The notes beneath the pieces are model-generated. The model had not been told where the DNA came from, searched no databases, and was given only the letters and a program-made list of their open reading frames with translations. 64,000 nucleotides of DNA from Gammaproteobacteria bacterium (GTDB taxonomy: Bacteria > Pseudomonadota > Gammaproteobacteria > Pseudomonadales > Cellvibrionaceae): positions 3,345 to 67,344 of the forward strand of contig JAGKWO010000030.1 of NCBI GenBank assembly GCA_021151835.1. Direction: 5' to 3'. This document shows, piece by piece, positions 43,807 through 52,839 of this stretch (its first letter is position 1; the number at the start of each line of letters is the position of its first letter). Both the position numbers and the translations under genes were made by a program.

Positions 43807-45537
43807 TTACAGCGGCTCCAGATAATCTACCAACAATTGCACCGTGGTGTTTCCGCGAAATTCATTTATATCCAGTTTGTAGGCCAAACGCACACGCTGG
43901 ATTTGTGGGTTGGGCCAAATGGCGGTGTCCACATTAAAAGCAATTGCATCAACTATTTGCTGCCCCTGCGCATCCAGCGCCAAGGTCATTTTTAAATGCT
44001 TTTCACCAACCTTGCGCTGCTGCACTAAAAAGAACTCACCATCGAATACCGGCTCCGGAAAATGTTGGCCCCAGGGGCCTGCATCGCGCAATTGGGCAGC
44101 GAGTTGCAAATTAATATCCTGGGGAATTAATTCACCATCACTCACAATGACCGCCTGCAAATCCGCATCCGTTAATTGGCGACGAACCTCTTCATCAAAC
44201 GCCTGTGCAAATGCGCTGAAATTATCGCGCGACAAACTCATCCCTGCGGCCATCGCGTGGCCACCAAACTTTTGCAGCAAGTGCGGATAGCGCGCAGCAA
44301 TTGCATCCAGTGCATCGCGAATATGCAAACCGGGAACAGAACGCGCGGAACCCTTTATTTCGTTATCACCCACGTCAGCAAAAACAATCGTGGGACGATG
44401 GTATTTATCTTTAATACGCGAGGCGAGAATACCGATAACGCCCTGATGCCAGGTTTCATCAAATAAACAAACACCCCAGGGCAAATTTTCTGCGTCAGCT
44501 TGCAACGTTTTTTGCAGCATGCCCATGGCCTCTTGCTGCATACCGGTTTCTATCGCTTTGCGATCGCGATTTAACTCATCCATTTGCGCTGCCATTTCAC
44601 GCGCAAGATTTTCGCTCTCGCACAATAAACATTGAATCCCGAGCGACATATCATCCAGGCGTCCCGCGGCATTTAGACGCGGTCCCAATGCGAAACCAAA
44701 GTCACTCGCGACTAATTTATGCGCTTGTTTACCGGCAACTTCCAACATGGCTTTTATGCCGGGGCGGCAACGCCCCGCACGAATCCGCTCTAAACCCTGC
44801 GCCACTAAAATGCGATTGTTGTGATCCAGCGGCACCACGTCCGCAACCGTTCCAAGGGCAACCAAATCGAGAAAGCTGGCCATATTGGGTTCCGGAATTC
44901 CATTCTCTTCAAACCAGCCAATTTGACGCAACTCACCGCGCAACGCATTCATTACATAAAAAATGACGCCGACACCAGCAAGGTTTTTACTGGGAAATTC
45001 GCAGCCGGGTTGATTGGGATTCACAATGGCATCTGCCTCCGGCAATTCTGCGCCCGGCAAATGATGATCAGTGACGATGACCGCGATTCCCAATTCGCGC
45101 GCTGCATTCACGCCCTCAATACTGGAAATGCCGTTGTCGACGGTGATAATAATGTCCGGTTCCTGAGCCGCTGCCACCGCGACTATTTCCGGTGTCAAGC
45201 CATAACCGTATTCAAAACGATTAGGCACCAGGAAATCGACATTCGACAACCCCATCGCGCGCAATGCCAGCACCGCAAGCGCGCTACTGGTTGCACCATC
45301 TGCATCAAAATCGCCGACAATAATAATTTTTGCCTGGGCGACCACTGCATCGGCCAACAAACTCACCGCTTCTGCAAGCCCTTTAAAATTCGGCTTGTGC
45401 AGATGCGCTAACTGGTACTGCAATTCACGCCCGTGTTGCACACCGCGCGCGGAATAAATGCGCTGTAACAACGGATGCAGGGGCTGATCAAATTGTACCA
45501 GCTGCGTTAGCTCACGACGGCGAATAGTTTTTTGCAT
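43807..45537 (-). CDS. recJ: Single-strand-specific 5'-3' exonuclease RecJ
   Basis: This 576-residue protein of normal length has the DHH-family motifs 'VGDFDADGATS', 'TVDNGIS', 'VTDHHLPG' and the DHHA1 motif 'FGGHAMAAGMSL'. It works in mismatch repair, recombination and base excision. The stop codon lies inside a small hairpin (GAGCCGC/GCGGCTC, 43798-43818) between recJ and tesA. Confidence 0.96.
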   Translation of the reverse strand: MQKTIRRRELTQLVQFDQPLHPLLQRIYSARGVQHGRELQYQLAHLHKPNFKGLAEAVSLLADAVVAQAKIIIVGDFDADGATSSALAVLALRAMGLSNVDFLVPNRFEYGYGLTPEIVAVAAAQEPDIIITVDNGISSIEGVNAARELGIAVIVTDHHLPGAELPEADAIVNPNQPGCEFPSKNLAGVGVIFYVMNALRGELRQIGWFEENGIPEPNMASFLDLVALGTVADVVPLDHNNRILVAQGLERIRAGRCRPGIKAMLEVAGKQAHKLVASDFGFALGPRLNAAGRLDDMSLGIQCLLCESENLAREMAAQMDELNRDRKAIETGMQQEAMGMLQKTLQADAENLPWGVCLFDETWHQGVIGILASRIKDKYHRPTIVFADVGDNEIKGSARSVPGLHIRDALDAIAARYPHLLQKFGGHAMAAGMSLSRDNFSAFAQAFDEEVRRQLTDADLQAVIVSDGELIPQDINLQLAAQLRDAGPWGQHFPEPVFDGEFFLVQQRKVGEKHLKMTLALDAQGQQIVDAIAFNVDTAIWPNPQIQRVRLAYKLDINEFRGNTTVQLLVDYLEPL

Positions 45538-45552
45538 ATAAAGTATCTAAAA

Positions 45553-45592
45553 TAAAAAAACGCAACTTCAGAATTCCAAAGCTGCGTTTTAA
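45553..45592 (-). terminator. Probable terminator between the small secreted protein gene and recJ
   Basis: Arms AAAACGCA and TGCGTTTT, with a further partly paired stem, are followed by a T run on the minus strand 28 bases after the stop at 45620. Confidence 0.65.
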
Positions 45593-45619
45593 GTAGAGCC
45601 TATGAGACCGGGAATACTG

Positions 45620-45967
45620 TTAATCAGCCAACACTTGGGTCCAACCCACAGGATAATTAGTCCAACCAGGTAATGCGCAACTATTCTGCCCGTAAAACCT
45701 TATCAACACTTTTTTGCCACTTAATTTAGCAGCCATCAATGTGGAGTACATAGCTTTACATACCTCAGGCGATACTCCATTGTAAACAGGACCATCAATT
45801 GCACAAAGATAGACCATGGTGGGGCCACCCTCCAGGGCTACCGTTACAACACCTGTTGTTGTTAACGCTAAACTTAAATGCTGTACTTTGCCTGAACAAT
45901 CAACATCTGCTTTTACCGTCTGCGCATAAAAAAAGATACTTGCAATTACTACTAAAAACTTACGCAT
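45620..45967 (-). CDS. Small secreted cysteine-containing protein of unknown function
   Basis: This 115-residue protein has a clear signal peptide ('MRKFLVVIASIFFYAQTVKA', cleaved before DVDC) and an AAAGGA ribosome site. The mature part has four Cys residues (in 'DVDCSG', 'YLCAID', 'EVCKAM' and 'NSCALPG'), probably forming two disulphides, and several aromatic residues. I recognise no family. It interrupts the otherwise conserved thrC-recJ neighbourhood and has its own terminator, so it looks inserted. Confidence 0.75.
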   Translation of the reverse strand: MRKFLVVIASIFFYAQTVKADVDCSGKVQHLSLALTTTGVVTVALEGGPTMVYLCAIDGPVYNGVSPEVCKAMYSTLMAAKLSGKKVLIRFYGQNSCALPGWTNYPVGWTQVLAD

Positions 45968-45997
45968 TTACACATTCCTTTTAATGATTGACTAAAA

Positions 45998-47395
45998 TTA
46001 TTTCCTCACATTAGTAGCAACAAATTGTTGCACCCTGGCAAGATCCTGCGGCAGCACGGTATAACGCTCTTCGCGCTCGAATAAATCGTTCATATGGTGT
46101 GGCAATGCGGGGTCGGTATCCTGCCCTGCTTTGCGCACTGCTTCCGGGAATTTCGCCGGATGCGCAGTAGCCAAAACAACCATCGGAATATCCTGGCGGC
46201 GGCGGGTTTTACGCGCAGCATCAACACCAATTGCAGTGTGTGGGTCCAACAGGTATTCAGTGCGATCAAATACTTCACGAATTACATCGATAGTGATTTC
46301 GTCGCTAACACCGTGGCTGGTGAACAATTCACGTGCGCGTGCCAATGCAGATTCTTTCAAGGTCATGCTGCCGGATTTGAAATCGTCCATCAGTTGGCGA
46401 ATTGCACCGCCATCGCGATCATACAAATCAAACAGCATACGCTCGAAGTTACTGGAGACCATGATGTCCATGCTTGGCGACAACGTATGTTGCAGTTGGT
46501 GTTTACTGTGATCATTACTGCTGATGCAACGATGGAGAATATCGTTGCTATTGGTAGCGATAACCAATTGATCAACTGGCAGGCCCATTTTTTTGGCGAG
46601 GTAACCGGCAAAAATATCACCGAAGTTTCCGGTAGGAACCGAGAAAGCAACCGGGCGATGCGGAGCACCCAAGGCCAAACCGGCGTAAAAGTAATAAACA
46701 ATTTGCGCCATGATACGCGCCCAGTTAATCGAGTTAACCGCTACTAACTGGCGGCCTTCCGGCAGGAACGATTGATCACCAAAGCTGGCTTTTACCATGT
46801 TCTGGCAATCATCGAAATTACCTTCAAGCGCAATATTAAATACATTGGGCGCAAGCACAGTGGTCATTTGACGGCGCTGCACATTAGACACGCGGTTGTT
46901 CGGGTGCATGATAAAAATATCAATGTTGTCGCAACGGCGGCAACCTTCGATTGCAGCAGAACCGGTATCACCCGATGTTGCCCCCATTACTACAACTTTT
47001 TGATTGCGTTTTTTCAGCAAGTGATCAAGCAAGTGACCAAGGAATTGCAACGCGAAATCTTTGAACGCCAGTGTTGGCCCCTGGAATAATTCCAGAATCC
47101 ATTCGTTGTGCGCGGTTTGCACCAGGGGTGCAATGGCATCGTGACGGAAAGTTGCGTAGGCATCGGCAATAATTTTTTTGAAATCTTCATCGCTAACGGC
47201 ACCGGCAACGAAAGGTTTCATTACGTTAAATGCGAGTTCCTGATAAGACAAACCCGCCCACGAGGCGATTTCTTCTTTGGAAAAAGTTGGCAGGGTTTCA
47301 GGTACGTACAAACCACCGTCCGGAGCCAGACCAGTGAGTACCACTTCTTCAAAACTGAGCGCGGGCGCCTGGCCGCGGGTGCTGATGTATTTCAC
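45998..47395 (-). CDS. thrC: Threonine synthase
   Basis: This 465-residue protein is of the long form that begins 'KYISTRGQAPALSFEEVVLTGLAPDGGLYVPE'. The PLP lysine is in 'PTLAFKDFALQFLG' and the phosphate loop in 'GATSGDTGSAAIEG'. It converts O-phosphohomoserine to threonine. The start is GTG with AAGGT about 10 bases upstream. It lies 45 bases after hom and is presumably co-transcribed with it. Confidence 0.96.
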   Translation of the reverse strand: MKYISTRGQAPALSFEEVVLTGLAPDGGLYVPETLPTFSKEEIASWAGLSYQELAFNVMKPFVAGAVSDEDFKKIIADAYATFRHDAIAPLVQTAHNEWILELFQGPTLAFKDFALQFLGHLLDHLLKKRNQKVVVMGATSGDTGSAAIEGCRRCDNIDIFIMHPNNRVSNVQRRQMTTVLAPNVFNIALEGNFDDCQNMVKASFGDQSFLPEGRQLVAVNSINWARIMAQIVYYFYAGLALGAPHRPVAFSVPTGNFGDIFAGYLAKKMGLPVDQLVIATNSNDILHRCISSNDHSKHQLQHTLSPSMDIMVSSNFERMLFDLYDRDGGAIRQLMDDFKSGSMTLKESALARARELFTSHGVSDEITIDVIREVFDRTEYLLDPHTAIGVDAARKTRRRQDIPMVVLATAHPAKFPEAVRKAGQDTDPALPHHMNDLFEREERYTVLPQDLARVQQFVATNVRK

Positions 47396-47440
47396 AATTA
47401 ATGACCTTTAAAAATTTGTTCGCCAGTTTTTTTGCGCTGA

Positions 47441-48745
47441 TTACTTCAATGCTTCGACGCGGATACGCTGCACAGAACCGCTGATAGAATCCAAAGCTTC
47501 AATGCTGCGGATAGCGGCCGTCAGTTTTTTATCCTGCACATTATTAGTCAGCAAAATCAGTGGCACAGTCGACTCACCTTCTTTCGCTTCTTTCTGGATC
47601 ATCGCTTCGATACTAATACCGGAATCACTCAAAATCGTAGCGATTTTGGAAAGCACGCCTGGCTTGTCCTGTGCAGACATGCGCAGGTAGTTCGCTGTTT
47701 CAACTTCTTCAATCGCGAGGATTGGTTGCTCGGAAACAAAATCTGCACCGAACCCCAAATAAGGAACACGATGTTCCGGTGAAGCCGTCAGGGTGCGCGC
47801 TACATCAACAATATCACCTACTATTGATGAGCCGGTTGGCTCGGCACCGGCACCGGCACCGTAATACAATGTTGGACCTACCGCATCACCTTTCACTAAC
47901 ACCGCGTTCATCACACCATCAACATTGGCGATCAAACGTTTCTCGGGAATCAGCGTCGGGTGCACGCGCAATTCGATGCCCTTGTCAGTGCGACGGGCAA
48001 TCCCCAGATTCTTGATGCGATAACCCAGCTCTTCGGCGTAGGTCACATCTTCAGTGGCGATTTTGGTAATGCCTTCGGTGAAAACTTTGTTGATTTCCAA
48101 TGGAATACCAAAAGCCAGAGAAGCCAAAATCACCAGCTTATGGGCCGCATCTATACCCTCTACATCGAACGTCGGATCCGCTTCGGCATAACCAAGGGCT
48201 TGGGCCTCAGCTAACACATCTTCAAATGAACGGCCTTTATCCCGCATTTCAGTAAGAATAAAGTTGCCGGTACCATTAATAATGCCCGCTAGCCACTCAA
48301 TATTATTAGCCGCCAAACCTTCGCGAATGGCTTTAATAATGGGAATACCACCTGCTACAGCCGCCTCAAAGGCAACAGTGACACCTTTAGCTTTGGCCGC
48401 CGCAAAAATTTCATTGCCGTAATGGGCGATCAGTGCTTTGTTGGCGGTTACTACATGTTTGCCATTTTCAATCGCTTTGAGCACCAGGTCTTTGGCGATC
48501 GTAGTGCCACCAATGACTTCTACCAGTACATCGACATCAGGATTGTTGGCCACGTCGAAAATATCGCGCGTAACATTGAATTTTGAGGTATCAACATTGG
48601 GATTATCGCGACGGGCACCAATTTGTACGATGGTAATGTCACTACCGGCACGGGCATCAATATGCGCTTTGTTGCGCGTGAGAATATTTACTGTACCACT
48701 GCCCACGGTACCCAGACCGCAGATGCCTATTCTTACCGGTTTCAA
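47441..48745 (-). CDS. hom: Homoserine dehydrogenase
   Basis: This 434-residue monofunctional enzyme has the NAD(P) motif 'GICGLGTVGSGTVN', catalytic 'GIINGTGNFILTEM' and a C-terminal ACT domain ('RMSAQDKPGVLSKIATILSDSGISIEAM') for threonine feedback. The start is TTG at 48745, supported by GAGGAAA 6 bases upstream and by the conserved first residues 'KPVRIGI'. It precedes thrC. Confidence 0.96.
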   Translation of the reverse strand: MKPVRIGICGLGTVGSGTVNILTRNKAHIDARAGSDITIVQIGARRDNPNVDTSKFNVTRDIFDVANNPDVDVLVEVIGGTTIAKDLVLKAIENGKHVVTANKALIAHYGNEIFAAAKAKGVTVAFEAAVAGGIPIIKAIREGLAANNIEWLAGIINGTGNFILTEMRDKGRSFEDVLAEAQALGYAEADPTFDVEGIDAAHKLVILASLAFGIPLEINKVFTEGITKIATEDVTYAEELGYRIKNLGIARRTDKGIELRVHPTLIPEKRLIANVDGVMNAVLVKGDAVGPTLYYGAGAGAEPTGSSIVGDIVDVARTLTASPEHRVPYLGFGADFVSEQPILAIEEVETANYLRMSAQDKPGVLSKIATILSDSGISIEAMIQKEAKEGESTVPLILLTNNVQDKKLTAAIRSIEALDSISGSVQRIRVEALK

Positions 48746-48790
48746 GGTGATTTCCTCGTCAAATTGAAGTGTGTTTTACGCCAATACTAA

Positions 48791-48822
48791 AAAAGACGGC
48801 CACCATACTCATGGTGGCCGTC
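48791..48822 (-). terminator. Terminator of the dsbC gene
   Basis: A perfect 12-bp stem (arms 48795-48806 and 48811-48822, loop ACTC) is followed by TTTTTTA on the minus strand. It separates dsbC from hom. Confidence 0.93.
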
Positions 48823-48892
48823 AGTGTCAATTGCATCGAAAAAGGCGACCAACGCAGCGGTCGCAGGGTATCGGAAATTGATTGAATATCGA

Positions 48893-49684
48893 TTAAATAC
48901 CCAGGCTTTTTGCAAGGTCTTCCGGTGGCAGGTAACCTGGCATCAACTTGCCGTCAGGCAGGAATAACGCCGGAGTACCATTTACACCTAAATGACCACC
49001 CAACTGGAATTGCTGTGCAACCGGATTATCACAGGTCGCACTGGGAATGGACTCATCCACTTTCAGCTTCGTCAATGCAGCCAATTTGTCTTTGGCACAC
49101 CAGGCAGAAATCAACTTATCAGCTGACGGGCTGGGAATACCGGCACGGGGATATGCCAGATAACGAATTTCAATACCCAAGTCGTTGTAACCGGGCTTTT
49201 GCTGGCCGCCTTCAGTGTAAGCATGCATTTGGCTATGCAGCTTACGGCAATAGCCGCAATCAACATCGGTAAATACGTAAACTACCGCTTTCGATTTACC
49301 TTTTGGCTTGAAATTAATACTGGATTTACCATCCAGGCTCGCCAGGGCTTTCTTGCGCTCCTCGATGACATACGGGTCTTCAATCTTGGCAAAACCGGTA
49401 GCGTCGATACCAAAAATTTCACCCGCAATAAACTTGTCACCTTCCGGAGTCACATAAAGAACAGGACCGCCGGGAACCTGAACCTGATACAACCCTTTAA
49501 TCATTGAAGGGCGCGGCTGGCCGAAATTAATATCCGGGCGCGCCTTATGCAAGTTTTCCAAAATAGTCTCTTCTGCGGTTTTGCGCTTGAGCAAATCACC
49601 CTGAGCCAAAGCCATGGGGGCAAATGCCGAAATAGACAATCCCGCCAGCGCAACCAATCCTAAGTGTTTCAATGTTTTTATCAT
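48893..49684 (-). CDS. dsbC: Thiol:disulfide interchange protein DsbC
   Basis: This 263-residue protein has a signal peptide ending near 'MALAQ', an N-terminal dimerisation domain and a thioredoxin fold with 'DVDCGYCRKLH' (CGYC active site) and the cis-Pro in 'VNGTPALFLPDG'. It is the periplasmic disulphide isomerase. Gene order xerD-dsbC-hom-thrC-recJ is conserved in Pseudomonas relatives. Confidence 0.95.
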   Translation of the reverse strand: MIKTLKHLGLVALAGLSISAFAPMALAQGDLLKRKTAEETILENLHKARPDINFGQPRPSMIKGLYQVQVPGGPVLYVTPEGDKFIAGEIFGIDATGFAKIEDPYVIEERKKALASLDGKSSINFKPKGKSKAVVYVFTDVDCGYCRKLHSQMHAYTEGGQQKPGYNDLGIEIRYLAYPRAGIPSPSADKLISAWCAKDKLAALTKLKVDESIPSATCDNPVAQQFQLGGHLGVNGTPALFLPDGKLMPGYLPPEDLAKSLGI

Positions 49685-49718
49685 AATGATGTCTCGTGAA
49701 AGTCAATAATCGTCGTTC

Positions 49719-50660
49719 TTAACCGCGCGGGTGATGCAGCGCATGCTGTTGTTTCATCCGCAATTTTGCTACGTGGGTATAAATCTGGGTCGTTGATAAA
49801 TCGCTATGCCCGAGCAGTAACTGTACCACACGTAAATCCGCTCCGTGATTCAATAAATGGGTCGCAAATGCATGGCGCAGGGTATGAGGCGACAATTCAG
49901 CCTGAATTCCTGCTACTTCCGCCCAATATTTAATCCGGTACCAAAACGTCTGGCGGGTCATGGGTTGAGCCCTGGTACTGGGGAATACTATCTCATCCGG
50001 CATATTATTCAGTAACACAGGTCGCGCTTCGCGCAAATAACGCTCCAGCCAGCGAGCCGCTTCTCCGCCCATGGGCACCAATCGCTCCTTACTACCTTTA
50101 CCTATTATGCGTACTACATTCTGGCGCAGGTTGATTTGCGACATACTCAAACCAACCAGCTCACTAACACGTAATCCGCAGGCGTAAAGCACTTCGAGCA
50201 TGGTGCGATCACGCAATCCGATGGGATTTTCTATATCTGGTGCCGCAAGCAGCGCTTCGACATCGGTTTCTGTTAAAGATTTCGGTAGAGGCCTACCCAA
50301 TTTGGGATTTTCTATCAACGCAACAGGATTTTCCGTTAGCCGATTTTCCCGCAGCAAATAGCGATAAAAGCCCCGCAGGCAGGACAAAAAGCGCGCCGAG
50401 GTCCTACTGGAAAGCTTTTGCTGGAATCGAAACTCAAGGAATTGCTGGATTGCCACCGAATCGGCCCGAATCAACTCGTTGTTACGCTGGTTTAACCAGA
50501 CAGCGAACTGTGACAAATCGCGACGATAGGATTCTTGTGTGTGACCACTCAGCCCTTTCTCCATCCAACTATTGTCAATAAAAGAGTTAATGAGATCTAA
50601 ATCCGGGCCGCAGGGCACGTTTGTTTGCCCTGCATCTTCAGCAACCGGGACATTGGCCAT
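49719..50660 (-). CDS. xerD: Site-specific tyrosine recombinase XerD
   Basis: The product has 313 residues from ATG 50660. The frame runs on to 50897, but that part crosses the rplS terminator, so it is not coding. The catalytic set is visible: Arg in 'CGLRVSEL', Lys in 'GKGSKERLV', 'HTLRHAFATH', 'LLGHSDLSTTQ' and Tyr in 'IYTHV'. With XerC it resolves chromosome dimers at dif. No strong ribosome site is seen, so the true start could be slightly different. Confidence 0.93.
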   Translation of the reverse strand: MANVPVAEDAGQTNVPCGPDLDLINSFIDNSWMEKGLSGHTQESYRRDLSQFAVWLNQRNNELIRADSVAIQQFLEFRFQQKLSSRTSARFLSCLRGFYRYLLRENRLTENPVALIENPKLGRPLPKSLTETDVEALLAAPDIENPIGLRDRTMLEVLYACGLRVSELVGLSMSQINLRQNVVRIIGKGSKERLVPMGGEAARWLERYLREARPVLLNNMPDEIVFPSTRAQPMTRQTFWYRIKYWAEVAGIQAELSPHTLRHAFATHLLNHGADLRVVQLLLGHSDLSTTQIYTHVAKLRMKQQHALHHPRG

Positions 50661-50754
50661 AATTTTTTGTCGCTGCAAATAAATATCGAGCCTAACGATT
50701 CGCAACCGACTAAACAACCATCCACTGCGAAAAGAATTTAAAAGATTCATAAAC

Positions 50755-50790
50755 AAAAAGCCGGAACAGTTTCCTGTTCCGGCTTTTTTA
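50755..50790 (-). terminator. Terminator of the rpsP-rimM-trmD-rplS operon
   Basis: A perfect 15-bp inverted repeat (arms 50755-50769 and 50774-50788, loop TTTC) has a T run on both strands and lies 25 bases after the rplS stop codon. Confidence 0.93.
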
Positions 50791-50814
50791 GTGATCGCTA
50801 TTAACGATCCAATC

Positions 50815-51165
50815 TTATACCAGCTTCTCTTTAATACGAGCTGCCTTACCAGTAAGGTCACGCAGATAGTAAAGTTTGGCTTGACGCACATCACCACGAC
50901 GCTTCAGCACAACGCTGTCGATCAGTGGGCTGTGAGTCTGGAAAGTACGCTCAACACCAACACCGTGAGAAATTTTACGCACAGTGAAAGCAGAGTTCAG
51001 GCCGCGGTTACGAATAGCAATTACCACGCCTTCGTAAGCCTGCACGCGCTCGCGGTCACCTTCTTTTACTTTTACGTTTACCACAACGGTATCACCAGGA
51101 GAAAACTCAGGCAGGTTTGACTTGAGTTGTTCTTTTTCCAGTGCATCGATAATTGGGTTACTCAT
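50815..51165 (-). CDS. rplS: 50S ribosomal protein L19
   Basis: This 116-residue protein of normal length has the conserved 'FSPGDTVVVNVKVKEGDRERVQAYEGVVIA' and 'GVGVERTFQTHSPLID' regions. A good ribosome site (TAGGAGA) precedes it. It is the last gene of the rpsP operon. The 50-base spacer to the truncated trmD gene can form two small hairpins. Confidence 0.97.
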   Translation of the reverse strand: MSNPIIDALEKEQLKSNLPEFSPGDTVVVNVKVKEGDRERVQAYEGVVIAIRNRGLNSAFTVRKISHGVGVERTFQTHSPLIDSVVLKRRGDVRQAKLYYLRDLTGKAARIKEKLV

Positions 51166-51217
51166 GATAATCTCCTAAGAGTCTATAGCTTCACAGCTAG
51201 AGTTTGTCGTATCAAGG

Positions 51218-51739
51218 TCACGACGATATTCCGTCAACAGCAGACAACGCATGCCCAAGGGCACCCGGAACCAGCCGTGTTATCGCATCGATCAGCACCA
51301 TTGCCGGCAGCTCACCACCACTTAACACGTAATCACCGATCGACCATTCTTCATCGATAACAGTCTGAATCAATCGTTCGTCGATACCCTCGTAACGACC
51401 TGCCACCAACACCATATTGCCATAGGCCGCAAGCTCAGCAACACCGGATTGCTCCAATGTTCGCCCCTGGGGGGATAGGTAAATGACTTTTGCATCATCA
51501 CCAGCCCAGGTTTTCGCCGCTGCTATAGCATCGCGCAGTGGCTGCACCATCATCACCATTCCAGGACCGCCCCCAAAAGGACGGTCATCAACCGTTGAAT
51601 GACGATCATGGGCAAAATCACGTGGAGTCACAGTTTTTAACTCCACCAAACCCTGCTTGATTGCACGGCTGGTTATCCCAAAGCCGGCAATCGCGTTAAA
51701 CATTTCCGGGAAAATAGAAACAACCGCAATTTTAAGCAA
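51218..51739 (-). CDS. trmD: tRNA (guanine37-N1)-methyltransferase, C-terminal domain missing
   Basis: The frame encodes 173 residues from a TTG start, against about 250 in the family. The SPOUT domain is intact: 'FPEMFNAI', 'DDRPFGGGPGMVMM', 'YLSPQGRTL', 'GRYEGIDERLI', 'EEWSIGDYVLSGGELPAM'. The sequence then passes 'GALGHALSAVDG' and stops, just at the linker that carries the catalytic Asp (D169 in Escherichia coli), leaving out the whole C-terminal tRNA-binding domain. Only 52 bases remain before rplS, so the missing part is deleted, not frameshifted. TrmD methylates G37 next to the anticodon and is essential or nearly so in most bacteria. This is therefore a defective allele, a sequence collapse, or a shortened variant rescued elsewhere. 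Confidence 0.85.
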   Translation of the reverse strand: MLKIAVVSIFPEMFNAIAGFGITSRAIKQGLVELKTVTPRDFAHDRHSTVDDRPFGGGPGMVMMVQPLRDAIAAAKTWAGDDAKVIYLSPQGRTLEQSGVAELAAYGNMVLVAGRYEGIDERLIQTVIDEEWSIGDYVLSGGELPAMVLIDAITRLVPGALGHALSAVDGISS

Positions 51740-51776
51740 TTGACGATTACCCCTCGCCCTTCAGCAACGCTTTAAA

Positions 51777-52316
51777 TTAAAACTCGGGATCCCAATCTAC
51801 CAGCATTTCGCCGGCATCAAGATCAACGGAAAGTACAAACTGCTCTGGCACATAAGGTATCAAGCGCTCACGCTTATCAATACTTTCTGCATCCGCAGTT
51901 ACAACAAGTACATCGTTTGCGCCGGTTTCCATCAATTTGGAAATCACACCAAGGCGTTGGCGCTCACCACCATCGAATCGGGTAAACACTACCAAACCTT
52001 CAAGCTGGCTCCAGTAGTATTCGCCATCATCCAGTTCCGGTAACAGCTCACGCTCGACAGCAATATCAGCAGCGGTATATTGCGCAGCCAAATCGCGATC
52101 ATCGATACCGACGATGTGCGCAACAAATGCATCGCCATGAGGCCGGGCATCGTCGATTTCAATTTTTTTGACACCATGTTTGGTTTTTAAAAACCAGGGA
52201 TGGTATTCAAACAAATTTTCTTCAGGGTCGGTGTAGGAATGAACTTTTACCCACCCTTTAACGCCATAAACTGCAGTGATACGCCCGACATTGACCAGAT
52301 TGGATTGGCTAGACAT
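51777..52316 (-). CDS. rimM: Ribosome maturation factor RimM
   Basis: This 179-residue protein has an N-terminal RimM domain ('VGRITAVYGVKGWVKVHSYTD') and a C-terminal PRC barrel ('DVLVVTADAESIDKRERLIPYVPEQFV'). It binds S19 and assists 30S head maturation. It lies between rpsP (27-base gap) and trmD in the standard order. Confidence 0.96.
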   Translation of the reverse strand: MSSQSNLVNVGRITAVYGVKGWVKVHSYTDPEENLFEYHPWFLKTKHGVKKIEIDDARPHGDAFVAHIVGIDDRDLAAQYTAADIAVERELLPELDDGEYYWSQLEGLVVFTRFDGGERQRLGVISKLMETGANDVLVVTADAESIDKRERLIPYVPEQFVLSVDLDAGEMLVDWDPEF

Positions 52317-52343
52317 CAGGCGTTAACCGCAACAAAACAGCAA

Positions 52344-52592
52344 TTAAGCTGCTTTTTTGCTTTCTTTAACCAGTTGCTCAACGCGCTCGGACAACTGTGC
52401 GCCTTGACCAACCCAGTGAGCCAAACGATCAGCATCGATGCGCAGACGCTCTTCCTGACCACGAGCAACCGGATTGAAGAAACCAATACGCTCAAGGAAG
52501 CGGCCATTACGGGCGCTACGGCTGTTGGTTACGGTCAGATGATAAAATGGACGCTTTTTAGAGCCACCACGAGACAGACGAATAGTTACCAT
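52344..52592 (-). CDS. rpsP: 30S ribosomal protein S16
   Basis: This 82-residue protein of normal length begins 'MVTIRLSRGGSKKRPFYHLT' and contains 'RNGRFLERIGFFNP'. It is the first gene of the operon. Its 247-base upstream region carries two small stems (GGAAAGCC/GGCTTTCC near 52622 and TCGCACA/TGTGCGA near 52676) that may be part of the mRNA leader. Confidence 0.97.
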   Translation of the reverse strand: MVTIRLSRGGSKKRPFYHLTVTNSRSARNGRFLERIGFFNPVARGQEERLRIDADRLAHWVGQGAQLSERVEQLVKESKKAA

Positions 52593-52839
52593 TGAGGTCT
52601 TCTTCCTGTATTTACTTATGGGGAAAGCCTGGGCTTTCCAGTTAAAATTCGACTTTCAGGTTAAAAAATCGTTAGTCGCACAATTAGCTGTGCGAAAGGC
52701 GCGGCATTTTAAGGGAAAGATTCAGCTTTGTATAGGCCAATCAATCATCTCATCATAAAGGGCTGCCCACTTTAGCTATGGGGCAGGCTCTTTTAGCAAC
52801 ACCAGATGTTGTGCTTATCTTGATTAAGGTAAAACCAGC

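Noticed and set aside
50661..50897. 79-residue N-terminal extension of XerD
   Set aside because: It would run through the rplS terminator hairpin and is not part of the XerD family.
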